This document shows, one piece after another, positions 48,708-60,200 of a stretch of 64,000 nt of DNA. How positions within the stretch are numbered: the first letter of the stretch is position 1; every line of letters begins with the position of its first letter. Location of the stretch: contig BJKQ01000003.1 in assembly GCA_006538405.1 (NCBI GenBank), positions 1,116,001 to 1,180,000 on the forward strand, written 5' to 3'. The position numbers were made by a program, and so were the translations under genes. The DNA is from Hansfordia pulvinata. Its lineage: Eukaryota > Ascomycota > Sordariomycetes > Xylariales. The notes below the pieces were generated by a model that worked only from the letters and a program-made list of their open reading frames with translations, was not told the origin of the DNA and did no database searches.

Positions 48708-48747
48708 GTGGTGGTGGTCGTGGTGGTGGTCGTGGTGGTGGTCGTGG
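48708..48747 (+). repeat. minisatellite of 12-nt unit GGTGGTGGTCGT
   Basis: Three copies of GGTGGTGGTCGT with a partial copy, strand-asymmetric (G/T on the plus strand). Confidence 0.85.
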
Positions 48748-50136
48748 GCTGCCTGTCCGATGAGGCATCACAGCTCAACCCAGGCTGATCGTTTTCTTGT
48801 ACGAGTTATCATCATCCTCATCCGCTCGCACACTGCACCCATGCATGGTGACATGGCCGCGAGGGCATTGCAGAACCAGAAACACCACTGACGATCCCGC
48901 CTGTCAACGTGGTTCGCTCCCTCTCATCATTGTTGTCGCGGAAAGGCGTGCTGCAGCATCAGCCGCCCGCCCGGGACGTCGGAAATGAGGCCTGACGGGA
49001 CGAAGCATGCGAGCCTCGCACCAGGGCAAGTGGTGGGTAGGTGACTATCGCAACCGATGACAGCTTCGCAATACCCAAGCACATTTGCACGGCAGGTAAG
49101 TAGGTCAATCTGTGGGCACAGCTGGCCAGACCCAACCTCGGTGACGGATCACCGCCCAACAGAGGCGCCGGCCGCATGGCCCAACGCAGCAGTCCGGATC
49201 CCATGGCTGATCCCTCGCGCCAGGGGCATTGTGTACGAGGGGCAGGTACCTCTCGTCGTACCTACCTCTCTCAATGGCAGCGCGGTTGATGTCTGTGCTC
49301 CCGTTCCGTGGGCTTCAGTTGCACGGGTTATTGTCGGTACCTGAGGTACCTTACACCTAGTCCCCGACGACTCACTCGCGTGGGAAGGACGTGGGAAGTC
49401 TCGACCGGACGGTGCGTGGGTGCCTACCACCTAAGCAGTATGGGACCCAGCCCGCTTGCCTTCCATTTCCACCATCTAATAGGTGTCACCAATTCCCCAA
49501 AATGGATGACTGCCTTGGGTGGCACTGATGTATTATGTGATGTATTATGTCAAAATGTAAGTCCCTGCCCGACCTCCTGCCATCTGTGGAGAGCCATTAT
49601 TCCCAGTACCTGAAATTCCTCACTTCCATACAAATACCTTGCCTGTTAGTAGGTTAGGTAGGCACCACCTACCAGTTATCTGGTACTTACTTTTAGCCAT
49701 GTGAGAAATATGAGGGAACGGGGAAGGGCCAGGAAAAGAGAACGAGAACCAAAGGAGCCGAAAAGTGGACTGCGCGCAACCTCGTCCTCCTCCCCTGCTA
49801 CGCTGTGCCCTGCCCACGATGTCAACATCCATCCGCCGCCAGGGTAAGACGAATCCTGAGCCGCAGTCCGCATCCTGCAGCGGCCCCATGGCAGAACAAG
49901 CCTCCCACCACCGGCGCCGCGCCTCGCTCGTCTCCTGAGCTCCAGAGTGCCCCGACTACTTGTACTGAAACAGCCCCGTGAGCCTGCCAGACAAACCCCG
50001 ATTCCTCAGCCGCTCACTCGCTTGCTCACTGCCACTCACTTCGTCACTCGCCTAGCCCGTCCCTCGTTTGGAAGCCCCGCCGCCCGCGCGCCATACTTGA
50101 TCCATCCAAGCCAGATCGTCGGCCTGCCACCTTTGT

Positions 50137-50143
50137 TATATAA
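50137..50143 (+). promoter_or_regulatory. TATA box of second small peptide gene
   Basis: TATATAA, 198 bp before the ATG at 50341. CA repeats and a pyrimidine-rich leader lie between. Confidence 0.5.
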
Positions 50144-50340
50144 CGGCCGCCTCCCATCGCCTCCCTCCCCGTCTGCCGGTTCTTGTGCCTGTCGCTACTC
50201 GATCTTGCTGTTAGATCTTGCCACCCCTAACGACCCGCTTGAGCAACAGCCGCACACACACACATACACGCACACTCCTGGTTGAGTGTCTCTTGCCTGT
50301 GTGCCTCTCCCCTTCAGCTCAACACCCAGCAACCGTCACG

Positions 50341-50752
50341 ATGAAGTTCATGCTCGCCACCGCCCTCTTGCAGCTGCTGCTGCTGGCGCCCGCCTCGATG
50401 GCTGCGCCTACGCCCATGCCAGTCCCCGACGACCCGCCGGTGCTGGACGACGCAGGTCTGGACCTCAACATTTCACTCAGTAAATATTTCCGCTCTATCC
50501 TCCCCAGTCGGGGGATGCCTCTCTTCTGCGCGTCTTCTGTAGCTAACACGTCACGCGCAGCTTTCAAACCTCAGCAGAAGTACAGCCTGCCCGGCTCCGC
50601 CCTCTTCGCCTACCCGAGGACGATGATGAATAATTCATGGTGCTCTCACCCCATGGCACCCCGGGGTTTTTTTTTTCTTCCATTATTGTTTGTAAGTGTC
50701 TTTTGCTGTCTCTCCTGTGGCTTTTAACTAACAAAACACTTAGTATAGTTGA
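50341..50752 (+). CDS. candidate small secreted peptide gene, two introns
   Basis: ATG in the context TCACGATG. MKFMLATALLQLLLLAPASMA is a strong signal peptide, followed by Pro- and Asp-rich APTPMPVPDDPPVLDDAG. Intron 1 (50480-50560) is canonical, with a GTAAAT donor, a GCTAAC branch point and a CGCAG acceptor. A second good intron, 50692-50743 (GTAAGT..ACTAAC..TTAG), would end the protein two codons later, for about 92 residues. Intron 1 is a multiple of three and open, so retention is also possible. The end is uncertain because the frame crosses a T9 run. No known domain. Signal end and leader resemble the peptide at 44711. Confidence 0.5.
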
Positions 50753-53692
50753 TGGCGCTGCTGGCTCAGCCCCACCACCCATATCTTCTCTTTCCAAAGC
50801 GGCGTGGAGCGTTGATTTCCCAGCGCGTTACAATCGAGGGGCCTGGACGCCTCAAAATTCCTGCGGCTACACTTTCATGACACCAAAGTCATCCCAACTT
50901 TATTACCTTTCGCCTCTCGCCCTCCCCCACGCTCCAATCTGAACGACGATCCTGTCGCCAATTCGGCCCGCGCTGGTGACTCTCTGGAGTGATTCTATCG
51001 CTGCCACATTTCTCGGGTCTGCTTTCTCCACTATCAGACCGCGAGGCGAGTCGTCACATCATGCCCAACCGGAGGACCCGCACACCCAGACTTGCCGACG
51101 GCTCATCTCTCACCGCAGCCAAATCCGATACCAAAGAGACGGCACTGCGAGTGTGTGGGGCATCACGAGGAACCGGTCACCCAACGGCTGCCCGGCTGCC
51201 ATCCAGTCGAGCAAAGCGGCCTCCGTCTCTAAGCGAGGCAGCATGTATCTGTTGAAGCAACGGGCAGGAATTGATGCATCATTCCGTCCCGGGGGGAGTG
51301 GATTTCTGAATTAAAACCTTCACGCCGCATCCATAATTTCCTAATGAATGTCATTTTTCGAAGAACTCGCTTCGATCACGCTGTGATACCGGCTCGTGTG
51401 TTGGTTGCGTAGATTGCAGGGCGCGAATTGTGTGCCTACTAGCCTCTAAGCTCACTACTGCACTTGCGTCTATTGTGCAGCACCAGATGTGCGATTCGAC
51501 AGACTCTATACAAAAAGCGGTCTACAACTGCGCAGTCGGCGTTCGCAAGCTTACCAACCTCGCCAGTGGACCCCACGTTCACGACGAGATGGCAATACCC
51601 GCCACGTCCCAGATGAAAAAAATATTGGCGACGCCACTATCACCCAAGCAGGACGCAGTAGGCTGACTGCAAAACGCTCCATTCGCTGCCTCGACAAGAA
51701 ATGTACAGGCAGCCATCTCACCAGGTCGTTCGCCACCCACTCGACAAGGGCAGAAAGAATTCGGTGGAATACACAATGACCGCTCAAATGCGATCCTGCT
51801 AGGTAGCAATGCTTGGGAGTTAGCCGACGTCTGATTGAAACATGAATCCCCAAAATATTGCTGACACGTCAGGCACCCTTGGGCATGCTTACAATATGTT
51901 GGATGTGTGGGCTTTTTTCCTGTCAAGCATCCTTGCTGTACGTATGTGATGGGCGGACATCTTTGCTGTCGCCGCACTGGCCCGTGGTCAGCGTCGACTT
52001 TCTGCAACCCCAAACTTGCGCTCTCGCCACGAATTTGGTGGAGCTGCTCACCTTCTACGCGCCTCCCGTGACCAAAGAGGCTGTGCCTCTCAATTTGGTC
52101 GTGCCATGACTTGCTGCTCCGCCGAACGGCCGTCAACCAGCCAAGGCCGGTCCACCGGAGACGAGAGACCGGGCCTGTTTTAGAAGGGAATCACCCCAAT
52201 GACGCCGAAATATGTTTCGGCCTGCTACACTTATCTTCTACATTGAAGCCCAAAGGCTGCACAGCCCAGAAGGGTAGGACCTAGAGGAGGACACCGCCTT
52301 CCTGGCAGTCTGACTCCATGCTGTGGCCAGGCCGTTGGGATCCGGAGTCAAGCCCAAGTCCTCCCTCTGTCCCCGCTGGCGGGGTCGTTGGCCCAAATAG
52401 AAAGGGCGTCGGGATCTCTGATGAAGAAGAGATCTCTCCGAAATGCCTGCCAGGGTTGGGGTTCGCCACGTGCCCGCTACAGGTTGCCGGAATTCCTCAA
52501 AGGAGACCCCCTCCCCCACTGTCTGCCCCAGGAGGGGAGGCGGTGGCTGATGAGCTGGCAGGGCACAACCAAAGGAAAAAAAACACAAGTCCTTGAACAA
52601 CCAAGAGGGAGCGGGAGGGGGGGGGGGGGGGGGGGGGGGGCTGGATCGATCTTTTGTGTTTCGAGGATTCCCTAAGGATCACGGCCGCAGTAGGGCCCAG
52701 GCCAGCCTGGCAGCCACGTGCAGGGGGGCCGATGTGTTGCAGACGTGGCGATGGGCACTGCCGGATGCGATGGGCGGGAAACGCATTCACGAGATGAAGG
52801 GGGGCCGAGAGTGGTCGAGTGACTCGGAACTTCGACGGTTCGCTTCAGGTTGAAAGGGTGTGGAAAGACGCGGGGGCAGAACGCTTCCGGGCTCGATCAT
52901 GACCGTGCCAAGCGGTGCCGAATACATATGCGCCCGGGGGGGGAGACGGGTGGCTGGCCCGAATCCTGTGCTGCCAAGATCTCGCCCTCGGCAACGGCCA
53001 CTTGAGCCTGTTTAACGGGTCCGATCTAGGATTCGCCGACTCATCTGATGCGAGCTTCACACCCGGTGTGCACGCGGCAATGAAGGCGCGCAGAACGTGC
53101 CTCTTCGGCAAAGTGTGTCTACTTGGGATTGGCCAAGACGGACATATCCGGTTGGAAGACACAAGAGTACAGTATCCGAAAATCACCTTTCGGATCCAAC
53201 ATTAGACGTGAGCACTCAGCAGCAGCAATGCATCATCACCATTTCATGTTGAATAATACAGAGGAAGTCGGTGTCTGACCGCGACGGATGCTCAACGTTG
53301 CTAGGTCTGCTTCGAATGAAGCTCGAAAGTCCACATGAGCCTCGTGATTGCCTGGCTTAATGATGTCTTTTGACATGTACCTTACCTACCGGTACATTAG
53401 GTACGGTAGTGTGTTGACCATCGAAATTCCAAAGGGAAAGAGCTTCTTCAACCCCTCAGTCGTGACTTCCTTAGTTGCCGGTCGCTGCGTATCGCTGTTG
53501 ACTGGCGAGCAGCCGCGCCTTCCTCAACGCGATAGCCGGAGGCACAGGATGCTTATGTCAATCTCCATCATCCGCCGGACTGATTCAAACGATGGGCGAA
53601 GATGAAGCCACCTAGGTACCTGCATTCTGACCTCATTGCACTCTGCCGCTTCTTCCCCCTCTGCGCACCCAATACACCCCAGCACCGCATGC
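50753..53692. other. 2.9-kb gene-free region with poly-G tract
   Basis: No supportable gene. It holds the 24-nt G run at 52617 and, near 53380-53410 and 53610, more GGTACC/TACCTTACC motifs. Confidence 0.45.
52617..52640 (+). repeat. 24-nt poly(G) tract
   Basis: 24 consecutive G, far longer than any other homopolymer in the window. It can form quadruplex structures and its exact length is likely to be unreliable. Confidence 0.9.
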
Positions 53693-54735
53693 ATGATGGC
53701 TGGTCGCACTCGCGGCTCGGCCAAGTATGCCCGGCTTTTCGAAGACGACACGCAGCCGCCGACTCCAAAGCTCAAAGACGCCGACAAGAACACCCACAGC
53801 CTCGGCCAGCGTCTTCTCGCTGCCCGTGATGCGCCGACATCTCCTCGAAAACGCAAGAAAGCTGCACCCAGGCATCGCCGCCTCATGGACAACGATGAAA
53901 TTGATGATCCGGAGCCCCCTCCCAAAAGAGTAGAATACCAGTCTATTGCTCCCGTCTTCGAGAATAGCCGACGCAGACTGTATGGTGGCCAGATCAGCCA
54001 GACCCATCCTCGCCAAAGGTCTTTGGCCCAGTCCCCTCGTCGCAACTCGTCCATCATGACCGGTGTCAAAGGTACCATGTCCCTACCTCACATGATTCAA
54101 ACTGTGTACTCAAGCCCGTCGTAGACAGTTACACGCACCTCGGCGTTTCTCTTTATGCGGCTATAGTCCGCCAGCTAGAGCAGACCCAAAAAGACTTGAC
54201 CGGGAAGAGCAACAGAGCGATCAAAGCGCGTCGGGAGAACCTGTCTAGGCAAGAAGACATCAGTGACCAGCTTCACAAGTCGTTACTCGACCTCAACGTT
54301 GAGCTGAGCAAAGACGACGAGCAAGGCGGCAGAGATGTTACTATTGTTCACATGGGCACTGCATTGAAAGAATTCAAAGACGAAACGAGGAATGCGGTTC
54401 ATGAACTCAGCGGTCTCTGCGAGACTCTCAAGAGTAGTCAGCATGAGATATACGCGTTGCAAAACGCTTCTCGAGATGCGAAGGCAGCTTCTGCCGAAGA
54501 CGAAGACTGTGACTCTGTTCCCTCGAGCGAGAACGGAACAGCTCAGCTGGCCCGGGGCCTGGAGGAGATCAGGGAGAAAGCTATTCGTGAGATGTCCGAC
54601 ACCGAGAAGGTAGGTCTGCATCCGCAAAACACGCCCCACCCGTTTTCGGTCGGGGATCTAATTACTGGACAGACTTTCATCAACAATTTGCGGTCCGCGA
54701 CCAGGCGATTGGCCCTCAGCCTCGCCACGCAGTAG
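53693..54735 (+). CDS. unknown coiled-coil protein, nuclear-type
   Basis: Exons 53693-54071, 54125-54609 and 54673-54735 give 308 residues. The basic N-terminal part has RKRKKAAPRHRR (a likely nuclear localisation signal). A coiled coil spans about 140-260 (VRQLEQTQKDLTGKSNRAIK onward). It ends with TFINNLRSATRRLALSLATQ. Intron 1 has a weak GTACCA donor but is needed to move between two open frames. Intron 2 is a multiple of three and open, so retention cannot be excluded. The family is not recognised; small chromatin or kinetochore proteins can look like this, but no assignment is made. Confidence 0.7.
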
Positions 54736-57002
54736 GGAGCATTCCACGGGCAAATCTACACCGCAGACAACAATATTCTTGGCCTTTGGCGTGCGCTGCA
54801 AAGCTTCCAATGCCGATATTCCTCATGAACATGTAAATAACCAACTATAGGTCGAGCCAGTCTGGAGAACGCCTACGCCGAAATTAGAGGAGTTTGCAGG
54901 GCAGCAGCTGCATGTTTAGTCGAGGCGATCATGTCATGGTTGTGGAAGACTGAATCGACTGAGTACCTGAGCTAGTCGAATGGATCAATCAAGAGTAACT
55001 GCCCAAGTCCAGGACGGCGTGTATGTCGCCCATGTGAATCGTTTCAGTCTTGACGTCGCGCTTTGTACGAGACAGCACGGGATGCGTTGACTGGTCAATG
55101 GCCCCGACGTACCGAATCACACAGACGACTACCTGGCCTACAAGGAGATGGGCTTCGGCAAAGGGCAAGAAGTCTGGGGATCAAGGTGGTTAGTCTATCA
55201 TGGCAGAATCTGGATGGACGGCATCAGCGTGACAAGCGGGAGGACGTTCACACCACAGCTAACGGGCCCACACGTGTGCAGTCCAGTGATCCGACCCACG
55301 GAGCGTCACTGGACGTGCGGGAAGATCACACGGCACTCGAGCCGCCAGCAGACATCAAGTAAAAGGATGCAAGCTAATCAAGAAAAGAGCGGTGGACGGA
55401 CTTCTCACGAAGAGCAGGCAGACAGACTTTGCCATCCCTCAGACGGGGGCGAGGGGAGCTTTGGCCGTGTAAGCCGCAACGGGCGCTAACTTAGACACGA
55501 CGCCGACGCAGGACGTCGATTGGCGCCTACCGTCGGCAATTGGCGGCTCACCGACAACTTGCCGCCAGTTTGGCGGCGTTATCTCGTCAGCGGAATTGGT
55601 GTTTGGGAGCGCGGAAACTCTCCATGGAGTGTGGCGGTAGGGATGGACTGCTTAAGCCGTCGGCGCGCCTTTCTGATAGATTTTTTTTTCTGGAGCAGCA
55701 TCGCCTGTGCTCCAATCTTCTGGCCCGTGGACGGAGGGGTTCCAGCTATTAATGCCGAAACCAGACCACTCGCGCTCTCGCTATTGCCGAGTCGCTGCAT
55801 CAGTGCAGAGACCCGAGCCGTGCCACCCACTGAGGTCTGTTTTCTGATACACAGCTGCGATCTCGGCCGTTCCAGCTCGTCACACACATGTCTCCCCTTG
55901 GACGCCTGCAGTCGTCCCCTGCAGACCAGGCCGCTAGGTGAGTGAGACAAGGGTATCTGCCGGCGAAGACGCGAGAAGCGAAGAAGAAAGAGAAGACCCC
56001 CGTCGTCGGCGGGAAGCACGTGCCGCCGCCGCGCCGCCGCCGCTGGACCGGGGGCATGATGGCCCACAGCCCTCCGCCCGCACGGCACTCCACGACCCTG
56101 CGCGTGCGCACACTTGATGCAAGGCGATAACTATCGAGCAAGGGGAATAGAAACCCGCTACTGGTCCGGGGGCTATCAGAAACTAGCCCGGAGCCCTGGC
56201 CTATCTTGGGCTGGGTCAGACTGCAGATGACGGAATGTGTGAGCTGGTGCCAAGAGAGAAGGAGCAGAGAGAAAGAGAGAAAAGGGTCCTCCGAACCTTG
56301 CAAGGGAGTTGGTCGCGTTTGGCCGTAGAACAAGGCCCAAACGACGATTCACTCGTGGCTATCCAGACCTAGACCTAGCAAGACCGCTCGGCTCGTGGCG
56401 CTCTCTTTGATCGATTGCTGTGTCGTCCCCTCCACCTGACACCATCGGAGGCCGTCATGCCGCGGACAACCGAGATTACGGGCCTTGTTCCTCTGTGCCT
56501 CGCTCGCGGGTGACCCGTGGGACGCACGACGGCGATCCTCTTATTGGTCCATTGAAACGGCGGCACTTCGCGGTGCAGTGCCTCGCCCCCGTGAAGCTCG
56601 CCTCGCCTGTTGGGCCGGATAATAAGGAGTCTCGTTAGCGCGGCAAAAGCCGCACGCAACGGCCTGCTATCCCTCTCTCGCTTGCGGCTGCGCGTTGTAG
56701 AACAACGGAGGCGCATCTCGAAACAGCGGGGCCTTGCGGCCTGTCTGTCTCGTGTCGTCGTTGGGGACTCGGCCGGGATGACGGTGTTTCTGCTTGGGGC
56801 TTGCCTTTCTTACTAGTTATTGTGCGACCAGCCGATCTTGAACAAGGGAGAGCAGGTCCCCCTTGAAGTAGCCGAGTTTTACGTGGGTATGCCGGGGAAC
56901 TATGGAGAGATAGAGGGGGAGGCGATGTAGGCAATGGAGGCGACCAATTTTCACGCGACGCGCTGGCGATTGAGAGACCATGCGGACTGGTGATGTGGTG
57001 CG

Positions 57003-57030
57003 GGGATGGGATGGGATGGGATGGGATGGG
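57003..57030 (+). repeat. GGGAT pentamer array
   Basis: Five copies of GGGAT plus GGG. Too short and of the wrong unit to be a telomere remnant of the TTAGGG type. Confidence 0.8.
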
Positions 57031-57233
57031 ACGAGATGCATATCGTAGCTGATGAGTTGCATGCGTGGAATCGCACGCCCTTGGAGTGACGAGCGACAGT
57101 CCATCACTCGCTCGCTCAATCTCCCTCAAGTCTTGCCACGAAGAGAACCCCTCGGTTCGGTACGTGTGTGCGCCCCTCCCCCATCGCCCCCTTTTGGCAC
57201 TATACCCCTTGGCCGGGGGCGTCGAAGGCCGCC

Positions 57234-57249
57234 ATTGGCCAATGAGTCA
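57234..57249. promoter_or_regulatory. back-to-back CCAAT boxes overlapping a CPC1/Gcn4 site
   Basis: ATTGGCCAAT (57234-57243) is two head-to-head CCAAT boxes. It shares its last base with TGAGTCA (57243-57249), a perfect Gcn4/CPC1 heptamer. The site is about 610 bp before the branched-chain aminotransferase start; general amino acid control of such genes is established in fungi. Confidence 0.6.
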
Positions 57250-57364
57250 TTGCGAGATACGGAGGCGGCGTGTGCAGGTGGGAAAGTGGCCCGCGTCGCA
57301 AGCCTCAACGGCGCCGCACACCACTGCGTGCGTGCGTCCAGTGCGTGTGCGGTTTGCGCCGCGC

Positions 57365-57376
57365 GCCGGCCCCGGC
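57365..57376. promoter_or_regulatory. Leu3-type palindrome GCCGGCCCCGGC
   Basis: Exact match to the Leu3 consensus GCCGGNNCCGGC, about 485 bp before the aminotransferase start. Leu3 is the regulator of branched-chain amino acid genes activated by alpha-isopropylmalate. Confidence 0.6.
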
Positions 57377-57859
57377 TTTTTCTCAGTCGGACCTTCCGTT
57401 GCCGCACTTCCAGGCCCGTTACCTGATCATTATCAAATTAAGCCGCGCCCCGCGCCTCTCTGCCTTCCAATACGTTCGGGTAGGTAAGGTAGTTCTTGGA
57501 TGTAGGTACTACATGTATATATGCACCTTTTGCTCCTTCCCCCCCTTCACCCCTCCCCCCCCATCTTGCTCGTTCTTTCTCCCCTCCTCAAGCTTCGTTT
57601 CCCACCGACTTGTCCCTCAGGTACCCCCGGTCCCCTTCAGCTGAATTACTTCAACCCTTACCTAGGTCCCTGTCCTCATCACCGAGATACCAGCACCAGA
57701 GCCACGGGCCACTTGACATTTCCCTGAGAGATCCGCAAGCAGCTGCTGCCCCTACCATCGCCCTCCCCGATCCGACCATCCTGATCGTGCCAGGCTCAAC
57801 TCCAATAACAATCATAATAAAAGAGAGGAAAAGAACGAGGCAACGCCAACACCACCACA

Positions 57860-59326
57860 ATGGCACCCGGCGTGATTCAAACAGACACCCCGCGCAACGG
57901 CGAGCAGGACCTGGACCTGACGGCGGCCGGTCTCGAGCATGCCACCGCCGCTGCTGCCCCCGCGACCCCCAACAAGCCTGCCGAGCTTGACGCCTCCAAG
58001 CTCACATACACCCTGACGACGGCACCGGGCGAGGTCCCGCCCCCGGGCGTCGCCAACATCGACGGCCGCACCGTCTGCACCGACCACATGATCACGGCCT
58101 CTTGGAGCCAGGCCCGCGGCTGGGCCGCTCCCGAACTCAAGCCCCTGGGCCCCCTCTCACTCATGCCCACCGCTTCCGTCCTGCACTACGCCACCGAGTG
58201 CTTCGAGGGGCTCAAGGCCTACCGCGGCCACGACGGCCGCCTGCGCCTCTTCCGCCCCGACCGCAACGCTGAGCGCATGAACATGTCCGCCGCTCGAATC
58301 AGTCTCCCAACCTTTGCCCCCGGACAGCTCGAGCGCCTCCTCGTCGCCCTCATGGCCGTTGATGGCCCCCGCTGGCTGCCCGCCGACCGCCCAGGCTCCT
58401 TCATCTATCTGCGCCCGACTCTCATCGGCACTCAGGCTCAGCTCGGTGTCGCTGCCCCGAACGAGGCCCTGCTTTACCTCATCGCCACCTACATGCCCGT
58501 CATGGACTCCCCTCAGGGCGGCATGCGCCTGCATACCTCCCCCGACGACATGGTGCGCGCCTGGGTGGGCGGTTTTGGCTACGCCAAGGTCGGCGCCAAC
58601 TACGGCCCCTCGCTGCTGGCCACGCAGGAAGCCCGCGACCGCGGCTTCCACCAGATCCTGTGGTTGTACGGCGCCGACGCCGAGTGCACCGAGGCCGGCG
58701 CCAGCAACTTTTTCGTCATCTGGCGCAACGCGGAGACGGGCAAGACCGAGCTCGTCACGGCCCCGCTCGACGACCGCCTGATCCTCGATGGCGTCACGCG
58801 CCGTAGCGCCCTGCAGCTTGTCCGCGAGCGCCTGGCCGGCGAGGTCGACGTCGTCGAGCGCAAGTACTCGATCCGAGAGCTCCTGGACGCCCAGCGCGAC
58901 GGCCGCCTGCTCGAGGTCTTCACCGCCGGGACCGCTGTAAGCTTTTGTTCTTCTCTTTCTCTCAGGACCTTGGCCGCTCCCTATCCCATTTCCCACTCCC
59001 AGCAGCACCATCAAACTACCAGTCCACAGACGAGACCATTCGTGTTACCCCTTCATATTCCTTGTCTCCAGAAACACCATGAGATCACCGCCTTCACCTG
59101 TCCCTTCCAGTCATGCAGTAGGAACACCCCGCTAACGAGACCATACTAGTACTTCGTCTGCCCCGTCAGCCTCATTCACCACCGTGGCAAAGACTTCCCC
59201 GTATCTATGGGCCCCGAGGGCGCCGGCGGCCCCAAGACGCTCGAAATCAAACGCTGGCTCGGCGACATTATGTACGGTGGCGAGGACCACGAGTGGGGCG
59301 TCGTCGTCGAGGAACGCAAGAACTGA
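57860..59326 (+). CDS. branched-chain amino acid aminotransferase
   Basis: PLP enzyme interconverting Leu, Ile and Val with their 2-oxo acids. Exons 57860-58936 and 59150-59326 give 417 residues. Fold-type IV motifs: SVLHYATECFEGLKAYRG, FRPDRNAERMNMSAARI, the PLP lysine in GFGYAKVGANYGPSL, ECTEAGASNFFVIW, and LILDGVTRRSALQL. Family members usually have GTA followed by small residues; here the junction gives AGTAYFVCPVSLI, still in phase. The end EWGVVVEERKN is typical. The N-terminal about 45 residues are Ala/Pro/Thr-rich and not a convincing presequence, so it may be cytosolic. The intron is 213 nt, longer than most here. Confidence 0.95.
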
Positions 59327-60200
59327 AGAATGCCCACAAATTTTTTTTTGAAGAAAAAAAAGAATGCTTCCCCCCCTCCCGGGGAAATTACTTCTGCTTT
59401 GGGATGACGCGAACCCAAGGCTCTGGCATATCTCCAAAGACAGCCAACCCAATTTGAGACTCCCAGTCCGTTCTGAAAGAGCATGACTTCCATGCAAAAC
59501 AGAAGAAAAAAAAAGGCGTGGCGTTCTCGCCCTGAAGCGAGCAAGAGCGTGCGTGCGGTAATCCGTGGGCTGGCCAAGTCCGTGACCAGACGCGCTGATG
59601 GCGTTCTGATGATTTGTTGGCTAAAGAGGAGATGGACAGGCCTGGGAATATAAATAGACGTGAGCTGGTCATCGCCAGATGGAGTTTTCCTTCCAGCATC
59701 TGCATCTGTTGCAGCGGTCGTTCAAAGGGCGCGAGATTGACAGAAAGCCATTTATACAGCATCATAGCGTAAGACTGCTCTAACCTTTACGAATGAAACA
59801 GAATCAACTTAATTGACCATTACTTCAGTCTTTTCATGAGGGCGGTCTCATGCTGCGGTTCTCAATCAGAGCTGCTGGTTTGCAAAACCGCAGCGTGACT
59901 AAACAACCTCTGAGCTCGCGATATGAGAACACACTTCGTTGACCTGAATTCAATATAATGCCTTTGCCCAATCGTCATGGACGAGGCTCTGGCTGTTGCA
60001 TAGCCAATGGAGAGACACGCGAATTATATCGTCGGCCACACAGCGTCGGACCTGCTTTATGGACTAGAGAGTCTCCGTCAGAATGTGCAGGGTTCTAGCT
60101 CTAGGCATCACGTACAATAGCACACATCTGTAAAGCCAAGCAGAAGTCATACCGCGGTCAGACAGCTGCGAAGCCTTCGCGGTGTTGATTGCGAGAACAC
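59327..60200. other. convergent 3' region, BCAT / GYP1
   Basis: 3' flanks of two convergent genes. A T9..A8 inverted stretch lies just after the aminotransferase stop (59340-59361). No supportable gene. Confidence 0.45.

Larger units (their letters stand above)
44855..50340. other. 5.5-kb gene-free region
   Basis: No credible gene on either strand. It contains CTG arrays (46577, 46834), a 12-nt minisatellite (48708) and the densest collection of TACTCGTA, TACTCCGTA, CCTAAGGTACC and ACCTACCTAC words in the window (45522, 47145, 47395, 48075, 48125, 48351, 48551, 48613, 49331, 49645). Confidence 0.5.
54736..57859. other. 3.1-kb intergenic region; BCAT promoter at its end
   Basis: Mostly without a credible gene. 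Around 55140-55480 one frame reads somewhat like decayed retroelement coding sequence, but this is not firm. The last 0.65 kb is the promoter of the aminotransferase, with CCAAT, CPC1 and Leu3-type sites, a TATATAT at 57516 and a long C/T-rich leader. Confidence 0.45.

Noticed and set aside
55140..55480. Possible retrotransposon remnant
   Set aside because: One frame reads somewhat like a polyprotein fragment, but I see no integrase, reverse transcriptase or protease motif and no terminal repeats.
57003..57030. Telomere-like repeat
   Set aside because: The unit is GGGAT, not the fungal TTAGGG, only five copies occur, and the array lies between ordinary genes.
57846..58087. Mitochondrial presequence on the branched-chain aminotransferase
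   Set aside because: The N-terminus contains several Asp and Glu and few Arg, unlike a presequence.
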